Part shown: piece by piece, positions 46,401-58,400 of the stretch
How positions within the stretch are numbered: position 1 is the stretch's first letter
How the letters are laid out: every line of letters begins with the position of its first letter
Source: Branchiostoma floridae
Lineage: Eukaryota; Chordata; Leptocardii; Amphioxiformes; Branchiostomatidae
Assembly: GCF_000003815.2 (NCBI RefSeq)
Contig: NC_049992.1
Coordinates: 10,045,407-10,109,406, forward strand
Direction of reading: 5' to 3'
DNA length: 64,000 bases
Made by a program: the position numbers and the translations under genes
The notes under the pieces: generated by a model
Database searches by the model: none
Seen by the model: only the letters and a program-made list of their open reading frames with translations
Told to the model about the DNA's origin: nothing

Positions 46401-49400
46401 AGAAATGATAAATCAGTTCTGATTATCTTACATGACACATAGTTCAACTGGGAGAGAGAGCAGAGTGATAACTGCTATATAGTATAAAGAAATCGGTTCA
46501 AACAACAGTCATGGATGCACAACAAAGTTATCAATACGAAGATTGGAACATGAAGATGTTCTTAAGTGGTCTTGCATGATATTCTGGAGCTGAATGGAAG
46601 ACAAGGCACACATATATACATGTACACACACTGGTTCACAACAGAGCTGACCAAACAGTATTAACTAGTAGGTGCACTTACTCCAGAACATGCCTCCCTA
46701 TGCAAGCCTCTCTAAGGTAAGCAGTAAGTAGTGAAGACAGACAAAAGTAAGCATTGTGATTAGGAAATGGAAACACAGATTAGACATACCTAGTTAGCAC
46801 ACCATGAAGACATACACATTCTACTATATATATTAACAGCTTTCAATAGTATATGCCATGCACATTTGCCATACACAGGTAAAAAAGAGTACAATCTAAA
46901 GAGGATTGTACCTTTGGCAATAAAAGTAGTCAAATTGATGATATCAGATCATACTTGAAATATCAATACAAGTGAAAAGTCACATGTAGTAATGATAAGA
47001 TAAAGCAGAGTACTACAGCGTGGCTGATGGATTTCTTTCAACATAAGATGTACATTGTATAATCATATGAAATATATATATATGCCCTTTTAATAGCTGC
47101 ATAGCTGTAATAAAAAGCATGCATTATAGAAGGTAGACATACTGTCTTCTAACTGAGTAAAGTCTTGGTGCAGAATGTCTGAAGAGGTTAACACATGGGA
47201 TGAGGACAGGCCTGAGATATCCTGTTGTCTGCAGGTTGGACCAACCTTTCCCTTTGAACTACTCCAAGGTACCAGACCACTCACAGAACAGTGTAGATCA
47301 AATAGTAGTCAGTGACACTAAAAGAATCACATTCAGATTTGTCCAGGAATTTACAGATCAGGTCTATCAAATTATTCTTTGTTTGTTTGTTTGTTTGTTT
47401 GTTTGTTTTCAAACAACTTCCTACAGGGCAACCAGTACCGAAGATACAATGTAATATGAACTTTCAGCACTAAAATACTTTGAAAAATAGCAAGTTTCCT
47501 TTAAGTTAGCAAATCTGATAAGTTTGAGACAGGGTCTAGTTAGAACTTTTTTCATCATCTTTTTAAAACCATTAATACCAGTGACATGCCAAAAAATCTG
47601 AAAACAAAGAAAAAGATTGCAGAGCTCTTTCAGTATTCAAAGTTTGTATCCTAAAGACTGTGGTCCGGTGTATGGAGACAGTTGAAAAGGCAAGGTTACA
47701 CGTAGTTGACTTACTGCTGGATCTCGGGTTGCCTGTGAAACATGCGATACAGGAGACCCCTCCTCATCGGCACAGTAGCGTACCTTAACCACACAGGTGT
47801 CAGCAGGAGAGAGAAAGTGATACAACCAAAATCAAACTTGTCAACAAAGAAATTACATAGAGGAAAGCCAGTAAAGTCTGACATATCTAAGTGCATCTGT
47901 GCTCAGCATAGACCTGGAGACAAAAGGGTATTCTGGGCTGACATGGGTACAACATAGTTTGTAAACAAGGCAAGGGAAATGAGTTACAGCATTTCATGCA
48001 AGTACTTGACCAAGCTCCAACTGAAAGAGAATGACCACCAATGAATAAGGCAAATAGCTCCAATATGTATAGAGCAAGGAAAAGTCATAAGCAATTTAAT
48101 TTGAGTGCTGATAGGACAGACAATAAGAAAAGCACATGGAGACTAAATGTACAGTTGACCTCAATTCTAACCACTTCAACTGGGTATTCAGACTTAATAC
48201 ATTTGTAGTACTGGTATGTATTTCATTATCATATGACTCAGCAATCATGTTCTAGTGCCTGAGATAAACTAGGTTTAAACAAATTAAAGGACAAGAGACT
48301 AACGTTCATTCTATATAATAGTGAAGCAATGGTGGGCCTTACCTAGCTTCGGGTGTCCTATGTTCCTCTATAGCTAGCCTGAGTTTCCTGCGATGAAGAT
48401 TGTTGTTGATTCCCAGCCCTGACTCAAGTTCATGGTCACTTAGGCCAAGTAGTACCTAATCATTGGAAACAAACATAACAGTTTCAATTAACGTTTGTAA
48501 AGGGGATTTGTGAATAGTACTAAAAATTAAATAAGAAATCGAAGGGACTTTAGACTATTGAGGCATACAAGATGACCACAATGTAACATGCATATCATGC
48601 ACAATGCTCAACTTCTACTTATTTGTTTGCTTCAATTTTCACAGGAATGTCACTAGAATTAGAAGTAATCCAATAAGCCGAATTACAGAGCATACATTTT
48701 GCTTGCATCTGTTAACTGCACAGTGTGACAAAAATGTGCAATAAAGGTCTTCATTCATTCAATAATATTTAGTCATATTAAAGTGCCTGATACATGTAAT
48801 TAAGAGCACACACAACAAAGTGATGTTCCACCATACCTTGCCACTTTTGATGTTCTCTGTACAGTGTTTAGAATACATGGGCATACACATGGTGTACTCC
48901 AGCCAGGCCAGCACGTGGTCGGCCTTCCACTGGGTCATGGGCAGCCTGCGGGTCTCCTCCAGCACCTGCAGCCGGTCTGCAGCCTCCTCCTGGTGCAGAC
49001 TGTGGTGCAGGGTGCCGCGGGTCGGCAGGGTGTAACTACCACTCTGGGTCTCTACTTCTGTGGGGACGGTACATGTACAATGTTATACTATCAATCAACT
49101 GTCTGGTACACAAATCTATATATGATTTCCTAATATACAGGGTGCTGCGTGTGGGCAGGGTGTAACTACCACTCTGGGTCTCTACTTCTGTGGGGACGGC
49201 ACATGAAAGATGGGCATCAGTCTACTGAGTACTGCCAAGCAACTGGTATACACATCTACATGTATGCACAATTTCCTAATATACAGGGTGCCGTGCATGG
49301 GCAGGGTGTAGCTACCACTCTGGGTCTCTACTTCAGTGGGGAGGGTACATGTATAATGGTTATACAGGGTCCCAAGGGTGGGCAGGGTGTAGCTACCACT

Positions 49401-52400
49401 CTGGGTCTCTACTTCTGTGGGGACAGTACATGTACAATGGTTATACAGGGTCCCACGCATGGGCAGGGTGTAGCTACCACTCTGGGTCTCTACTTCTGTG
49501 GGGAGGGTACATGTACAATGGTTATACAGGGTCCCAAGGGTGGGCAGGGTGTAACTACCACTCTGGGTCTCTACTTCTGTGGGGACAGTACATGTACAAT
49601 GGTTATACAGGGTCCCACGCATGGGCAGGGTGTAGCTACCACTCTGGGTCTCTACTTCTGTGGGGAGGGTACATGTACAATGGTTATACAGGGTCCCAAG
49701 GGTGGGCAGGGTGTAACTACCACTCTGGGTCTATACTTCTGTGGGGATAGTATGTGAACAATTTTTCAAACCAAGAACAGTACTTTCAAGAAGTCTTCAT
49801 CTGGTCATTTTGACATGTAAGGGTCTCAGAATGAACCAAGAAAGTTTAAGACAATTATGTATACAACTTATATACATATACCTGCGCATGTACATGTACT
49901 AACCTTCTAACAAGCTTGGGTCTAAAGACTTGCGGTGCTTGTTTCTACCAAACACCTTGGACAGGGACCCAAACTTTTTGGTGCTCTTCTTCTTCTTGGC
50001 TCCCCCTAGGCCACTATCTCTACTGGAGTTGTAGCCGTCTGACTTGGAGTCATCAGGTATATGGACAGGGGAGTATCTCGAGGTGCTGGCAACACTGGGG
50101 GGGTTGGAGGAGATTCCCTCCTCAGACACGGGAGTTTCCTGGAGGTTACACGATGAAGGTGCAGATTCTGAAAAAGAAATGGGATAAGATGTTCAAATTT
50201 CAAAAGAAGGGCCTAGATCATAGTAGATGTTACTAAGTGAAATAAGTGCAATCTTATATGAAATAACTGAGACCAAGTTGAAGATGTCACTTTTAAAGTG
50301 TCAAGGTAAGTGGTAAGTGATGTATAGATTATTTGTCTTCATGTGCATGCTCAGTAAAGTGTACTGGATGTTGCCTCAAAACAATAACCTTGCTCATGCT
50401 TAAATAGCTGTTTGGCTTCCAATTCTCTATCAGTTATAATTTTGGCCTTAGGCCAAGGCCACAGGGAGGATGTAATGTATATCAGCACTAAGACTGAATG
50501 AAGTACCTGATATCGGGGTAGAATGTTGTTGGATGGGTGATTGCGTCACATCCTGGACACTGTCTGACAACGATACTTCTGGTGTGTAGAACTCCACTGA
50601 GGTTGATTGGTGTGATTCGTCCACGCTCTGAGGACTCTGGATCTCTACTGACCCCCTAGGGGTGGCTTCTGCAGGGGTTGGGGTATGCAGCTCCATGGAT
50701 CCCCGGGGGGTGGGGAATTCACCATCCGAGGCGTGTAACTGCAGGTCCATGGAACCTCTTGGCGTCTATCAAAAAGAGAGTTCCGTCATTTCTTAACTAA
50801 GCTGAAAACAGACTAGCAAAATCAGCAAGATCAAGTAGTCTAAGTTTTGTATTTTGTTCTGCATTCAAATGTATAACAAAAGTAAATGTTGCTGTTACAA
50901 TCGCTGATTTATAATTGCGTGAGGTTGGTCAGAGTTATATGAACTATAACATGAGCGGTACTGCATATGCCTGAAGGATTTAGGTCATTCACTTTATACG
51001 TGTACATCAGATTCTGATAAGTTGGTAAACAAGGTACAAGTAAATGCATGCAAATACCATTTACAGCTTTTATGTATAAAGAAATGAAAAACAAATGAAA
51101 AGGAAATGAGCCCATAATTACCAGTGATTCACCAACATGGAGAGATAACTGCACATCCTCAGAGAGGTGGCTGTCTTCAGCAGGGAGTGGACTGGCCTCT
51201 CCCAATGTCTCAGGTCGAGGGGAGGACTCTGCAATACTCAGTCTCTGGTGCTGATGGTTCTGCTCAAGCTGTAATCTGGTCTGGAGAAACAACAAACACA
51301 AAACTCTTAACGTTAGGCAAAATACATATCTACATGTTGTTGCTTTTGACGTACACAAATCACTACTGATTATTTTATCTTTCCATATTCTTTGGTGGTA
51401 ATGGTATACTTCTAGCCAAAATGAGGAATGCTTGACTGTTAAAGATAACTAAAAGTAAGCTGTAAGCAAACATACATGTAAGATATGCTTCCACTGTATT
51501 GTTAAAACCACTGTTTTGAAACTGCTGTTACAATATTTCTTGTAATAAAGGACACACTTCTTTGTCTTTAAAGTTGGTGCAAGAAATGTTTGAAAGCAAT
51601 ACAATGCTATAGCCAATCTAGTTTCTGAATAACTTTTGGATCAATATTAAAGAATTCCTACTTGTGAGAGTTCTGTCTCTAGTTTCTTGATGAGTCCTTC
51701 CTTCTGGTCCAGCTGCTGCCGGAGAAAGACTGACCGCTCTGCGGAGTCCCTGGCCTTCTTAAGGATCTCCCACTTCTCCTTCTCCGAGCCTTCCTTCTCC
51801 AGGATCAGCTGCTTAATACTTTCATCACTTTCCTGGAGGACAGGTGGGTAAAGCAATGTTTTGTTAGTTGTACAGAGATATGCTGATGATCATGCCTGGT
51901 ACCATCACATAAACCAGGGTTACATTTTCAAACAGGCGCCTGGCTAGGAAGCTTGTGGGAACACGAAGTATGATATAAATGATTATTAAACATAAAAAGA
52001 TAAGTCACAAGCATATTTCTTCATATACACTTCTGCTCTATCTTTCCACAAAAAGCCTGGCCAGGCCCTGGTTTGGAATTGTGATACTTGTACAATCTAC
52101 ACCAATGTCCAACTGTTCCACTGATAGTAGCCACGACACATCAGCGTCAAGTTATTCTTGTCAGAAAGAAAGGCATCATAAATTCACGTATTTCCATGAG
52201 AAAAACATCCCACCACCTTTTCTCCACAGGTAATACTGTAAGGTATATAGTAAATATTAAATATACACTCAGGTACATGCTATAAAGCAGTGTTCTAGCC
52301 AGCTTGCATTTTTTTTCTGTCCCCTGGATTTGGAATGGAAATCCTGTCGATCCCCAGAGTACAGAATAGCCAAAATTTTTGTCTGTCCCCAGCTGCAAAA

Positions 52401-55400
52401 TTCTGTTAAAGGATGAATGGACGGAAGCTGGCTAGAATTCTGCTATAAAGTAAATACCAGACATGCATTGTAAAAAGCGGTTGAGATAAACCTCCAGTCA
52501 CCAGCATTGCATGTATGCAAAAGCAACTTGCCACAGATACTGACTGACACCAGCTGATATACATGAAGCTACTTACTACAACTGACTCAGGCCGTCTTAT
52601 AATCGGAAGCGTCGAGTGGCTTGGAAGAGGAGAATTTTGCTAAAATAGAATAATGGCGCAATGATGTATAAGAGGTGCAGTCCTCTACTATAATTACTGT
52701 TACCATTACTTGTATACTTGTAGCTTTATTGCACATAAACCTAAGTTGAATTTGCATAATGCAGGTGGTGTTTTGTTAAACCTCTTCAGTTTCTGAGCAA
52801 ATTCATACTTTAATTTAGATGGCAACACTCTGTATACTATACAAAACACGTACACCACATGCAATACTGTATGACTTCTCTATCTTACTAGCATACTGCT
52901 TCAGTGAATCTATTGCAACTGCAGATTCACATGAATGTTAGCTTGACTTGTGTGTTGTTGCCTAGCAGTGCCATTTATTTTTGAGGAACAGGACTTTCTC
53001 TTTTAGCCATTCGTACTTTTGAAAGGATGCAAATATACCGGTATTGATGACACAAAAATATGCATACACATGTAGCTGTGAAGAAGAGTCTTACCCTCAT
53101 CCTCATCTCATAGTTGCGGATGAACTCCCTCAGTTCATCTTCTTTGTCCTCCAGAGTTCCGTACAGCTGTTTCATCTGGTTTAACAGGTCCACCTTCTCT
53201 GCCTTCAATCTCTTCCTGTCTGCCTTCATTGCTGGGAGACAAAGAAAAGAAAGAGCAAGGTTCATTTTGATATCTCACTCCAATTTTCTGCTCCACTGCT
53301 TTCAGTGCTGGCTCAAATACATAACACTGCTGCCCTCCCATTCTCTATTTTGTTTGGTTTAGTATTTGTTGCCCTAGATGTGATAGAAAAGGATGAGAAT
53401 AAATGTGGTAGATAACTGAAAGTCTCAAATTTCACTCTGATTTTGGTCTTATGGCTACATTTTATCAAGTTCGTCTGTATTGATTTGGTAGAAGTCATAC
53501 TGGAACAAGTTGAACTGTAATTTCCAACCCAAAAATTGGACTTACACAAATCTTCACTGTTCAGCTCCAGTCATATCAAGTTGACATAAAAATAAGTCCT
53601 ATGATTAGACAACGCCATGTACCTGCAAGAGCTTCCTTAGCCCTGGCCAGCTCGTGTTCTGTCTGTGTCAGCTGTACTTTGAGTTCGGACACGGCAGGCC
53701 CAGACTGACTCTCGATAGTTTTCTGTGACCTCAGCTCCTCCAGCTCTTTCAACAGGCTGCGGTTGTCTTCTTCCAGACGGAGTTTTGCCTCCCTCAAGTT
53801 GGACACTTCCTGTTCCTTCTGCCGCAGGCTTTGTTCTGTTGAGAGACAACACAAGGTTGAGTTCCATTCCTGAGTTAAACTTAACAATCCTTGACAGTAT
53901 GTGTTGTTACAGCAGCTTCTGGTTCCGACTAGCTTGTTTCGGCTAGAAACAATACATGTAAAAGGTGAGGTGTTTTACCCAGCTGCATGACCTGTTTACT
54001 GAAAGAATCTGCTGCAAAGTGAAAAAACTATACCTCCTGCAACAGGTTTTGTTCAGTTGTAGCACATCTCTCTAGCTGAAATTCTGCTATCCTTCTAATC
54101 ACATTAGGCAACACAAGTGGCAGCAAGATACAACATACAACTGTAAGTTCATCAGGTTGAGAGTAAACTTAATATGGTGCATTCTGGAGAACACTTTTGA
54201 AAGATGGTGAGGGAAACATTCTGCATTTGCTTTCAAATATCTAATCCCCATCTCTCTACATGATGTAGATGTCACCCTAGACCAAAAATAGCCTTTAGAT
54301 GTAAAGCACAGCAGTCAGGGTAGCTTCTAATTTCAAGGTTCATAGGTACTGAAAATCAAAATCTGATACCCACACTCCATGAACTGGTGATAAACCCATT
54401 TTACCACAGGTTTTGAGTGGGTACTCCAACTAAAAGCTGATTATTTTTCATCAAGTGAGTCAGGGCAAAGCACTCATCAGTGTAATGCACACTGACAAAA
54501 ACCCATTCACTATAAACTTAAAGTAGAACAGCAGCAGAAAATAGAATTTCATCAAATATACCAGATGTAGCCAGAACAATGTGAATAGCCAAAATATTGT
54601 GCTTTTGTGTGAATAAAAAACAAGTGCTTGATGTAGTATTACACTAATATCACTCTTCACTGTTTACATCCACTTCTTTGGTAGATTTGGTAAATGTTTT
54701 TCCAGCAGGTGTGAGGTTAATACATAGTGCTTCATGATTTCCAACTCCAGTACATCATGAGATTATAGGATAGTGCCCTTTATTGACTAGTCCTCTGGGA
54801 AGAGGAGGAAATGGACCACCAGACTTATAGAAATGTTGAGATGAAGTACCATCCATAACATTTCATGCAGTCCTAAGCTTTGGTCAAGTGAATGGCAAGC
54901 ACTTGAGTTGAGCACTTGCATAAAAGAAGGCAAAAGCTTTTGTGTGTATGTGTATGTGGAGGCTGGTTCATATAGCTCCTGCACTGGATTGTTGTTCTAA
55001 ATCTGAGAGAAAACTACAAAAAATGGAAGATACTGTAGTTAGTATAACTAATAATTTAACAAACAAATGCACTGCCAAAAACAAGAAAAACAAGAGAATT
55101 ATTCTTTTCAGGAAATGGTATTGTAAGAATTTGATGTATCTCTTCTTGATTAGCCTATGGTACAGACACAGAAAAGTAACTAAATGTTCACATTGAATTA
55201 AGGAAGATTACAACAGAAACATAATAATTCATAGACTTAGATTCAGTCTCAATTAGTGGTTACATATAACAACATACAAATCAGAAACAACAACATGCAG
55301 AAATAGAAATGCATGCGAGTAGCTTACACACAGTATGACAGTCTGTCATGCAAGAACACACAAACCGAAAAGTCAAGCAAATGTCATGCAAAACAACTAT

Positions 55401-58400
55401 GTAAGAACTAAACTAGTCAGACAATTAACCTTCCATGTAATGTTTGATTTTAAGATCAAGGCATTTTATTGAGTTCAAGAAACAAGTCATAAAACTGTAA
55501 AGGGTATTGTTCTTTATATGTCTCTTAAAAATACTGCAGTTTGGATTTCGGATTTTCACATATTATTAAAGATTTTCTTTTAAAAAAGATAAGAAGATCA
55601 AGTATTTGCAACCATCTGAAAGATATTTTTGGAACACTTAAATGAATTTGATAAAGCACAAAACATGTGTTTTAAAAAGAACAGTGCTCTTTCTCTATAA
55701 TGTAAGAGATGTAAGTTTGTGTTAGAGAGGTCTACATGGTATTCTAGACTACATGGTGTTATAAAAGACATGTCTACTGCTACGATACACAGAGCTAGTG
55801 GAAGAAATGATTATTTCTGATTATTCTAACCTGAAGGATCATCTTTCTTTGTATCCCAAGATCTCCAGTCTGAAAGAGGATTCAAACAGTTGTCAAATTC
55901 TAAAACACAACTTGGTGATATCTCAATTCTGTGGCACAACTCAAAGCAAATATCCAGTTGAGTACAACTGGAACAAAGCAAGACTTGGTGATAAATTATT
56001 CAATTACACAAGTTATAGATGATCATCCTCTTCTAACTACTCCATGGGGGAATCAGCAATACAGTGACCTATAACATAGTTTATATGTTCATTTGTCAAA
56101 CCTTCACGAATGGCCACATGGTACAATCAGCAATACATCAACTCATCTGGTATAATTACTTTCATACATTAGATTTTGTAAGTCCATTTTTTCAAGATAT
56201 CCAGGGATCCGGGGTTAGATCTGACATCCAGAAGTCAAGATGTCAAATTCAAATCGCAGTATACTGGTGGGTGACTTTTCATGTATCAATTACATTAACA
56301 TAAACAAAGGCCACTGACTATCAAGGTCTGGTTCTACTCTAACCCTTTCCCTGCCTGCTTACCAAATAATCAATAGAAATATGGCATCTAGTGCCAAAAG
56401 TTACCATGTAACCAGCAGGCAGAAAGGTAAGCAGAAACGTCAAGTAACCTGTCACAGAAATGCATCTCTTGTGATCAATCTTCAGCTGACTACTTTTTGG
56501 TTCCTCTTTCCACGTAATAATGCAGTATAATACTGTTTTTACTTTTTTTTTTCATTGTCTTTTACCTAACAAAGACAGAAGGCTTTTCTTCTTTTATGCA
56601 TCAACTTGCTAAAACTTTTGTTGGATCCTTATTGTTATATCTTAACAAATCTATTCCTTAAAGACGCTGACTAAAATTTTGCTTTTCTGGTGGGATGAAT
56701 ATTGATGATTTATACATGGCTGAAACCCTTTGCAATCTAAGTTACTTCAAGATTGAAGCAGCACTTAATGACCCCTTGGCAAGTTTCCCAGATCCTGTGA
56801 GAACGTCTTCCTTCTTCAGCATTTTTGAAGAGCGCTTCATTAAACCGCCTGTCCCTCAATAGCACTCATTAGGAACAGTCTACCTTATTCATACCGAACA
56901 GCTGTCGGAGATCTGGAGAGATTTGTCCAACATTTAAACTGTCCTGCCATGATGAAGTGTCTGGAAACTTGATAGATCAATGAGAGACAGTGATGAGGGA
57001 AGACTCAGGGTGTCTGAGTGATGGTGGTTGTACAGGGACATGGCCGTGGTGCTGATGAAGTCATCCATCTAACACCTCCAGATACGGTGAAAAAAGTAAA
57101 GGTAGCAAAAAACTACAGTAAATGCATTTTAAGTTTGCGGAGATTTAATTTCGCAGTAGCCGGAAAAAGGACTTTTCGCGGTTTGCGGTAGCACCATGCA
57201 CTGTAGTCTCTTACTGCCATGGAAAATGTTTGCGGTGGTTTTAAGTTCACGGTGAAGCGGCCACCATGAAAACCACAAACATCAAACCTCCACAAAAGTT
57301 TCTGCATTTACAGTATAACATAATTTTCTTCCTTCAACTTAAACTCCTTGATACAATCTATAGATATAAGGTATGCATCGTTTTGAGAGAGCAGCGAGGA
57401 CATTGATAATGATAAATTGAGACTACAAAATGTATAATTTGAAATGAAAATTGCAAGAAAACAATGAGTGTCTTTTTATAGGCGAGGATCTGTTGCTACT
57501 GAAAGTGGAATGATAAAAAGAAAATCCTTTCCATCCCTCTACATTATATAACGGCAGGATGTCCATGTAATTATGCACACTTAAGCCAACTTTAAGCACC
57601 ATATGTTGCACTGACTGGCATACATTAAGCAGCTATTAAGTACTAAGAAGTCTGTTATTTCCGGTCATAAGCTGGCAGCATCATGAGAACAAATGATCAT
57701 TTCACTCAAGACAATAACTAGGGACAAGATAAAGGAATATGCAACCCTTCAAGATTCTGTAACTATACCCACAGTCCAAGATAGCAGAAAACATCTAGTG
57801 CTTTGACAACGTAGCAAGTTTTCTTCTGATGTGGCAACAGCTGAATCAAACAAAAATCCAAACCATCTCATGTTCACGAACTCCCAAAGGACAATCCACC
57901 AGCCCAAATTGACCAGCCTGACACCAAGTCATAAAAAATGTGCCTAAAAATGTGACACGTAAACAACATTTGCACACAAACATACCTCGCCTGCGTTTGC
58001 GGCCGAAACGGACTCGGAAGGAGACGCTGCCTCTCATGTCTAGCTGCTTCCTACAACAAGCTACCACCAATGACTGATATGCGGGCTGGGACTTGCAAAA
58101 CCACGCTCCTGTGCAACATGTTCAGGTGTTCCCATGATTCAGATCTGCTCCTGTGATTGGGAGGTCTGATGAAGGTTGAATTCCCCGAGCAGTGTTCCTT
58201 TGAACCTACTGATCTGAAGTGGGGCAGAGGAGTATTTTGGGCGCTGTCTTACGTCTCGGGGGAGTACGTCGCTATCAATTTTCTACAAGCAGCTGAGCTT
58301 TGATTCGAACTGCTAAGCACCATCCGTTCACTCCCCAGAGGCTTTGAAGCACTTCCGTGGTCTGCTTCATAATCTTGTCAGTGTAGAATGGATGGATGCA

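Noticed and set aside
49182-49622. A 146-codon minus-strand frame repeating EVETQSGSYTLP
   Set aside because: The repeats include intron sequence and splice acceptors, and the frame stops just before the second copy, so it cannot read into the exon. Not taken as a coding repeat domain.
49025-49750. CRISPR-like regular repeats
   Set aside because: No repeat-spacer alternation and no cas genes; the units are contiguous copies of an exon border in a eukaryotic gene.
49149-49757. A 202-codon open frame on the plus strand with repeated GQGV(A/T)TTLGLYFCG units
   Set aside because: It is the mirror of the minisatellite made from the minus-strand kazrin exon edge. Its period is a multiple of three, so any open frame persists.
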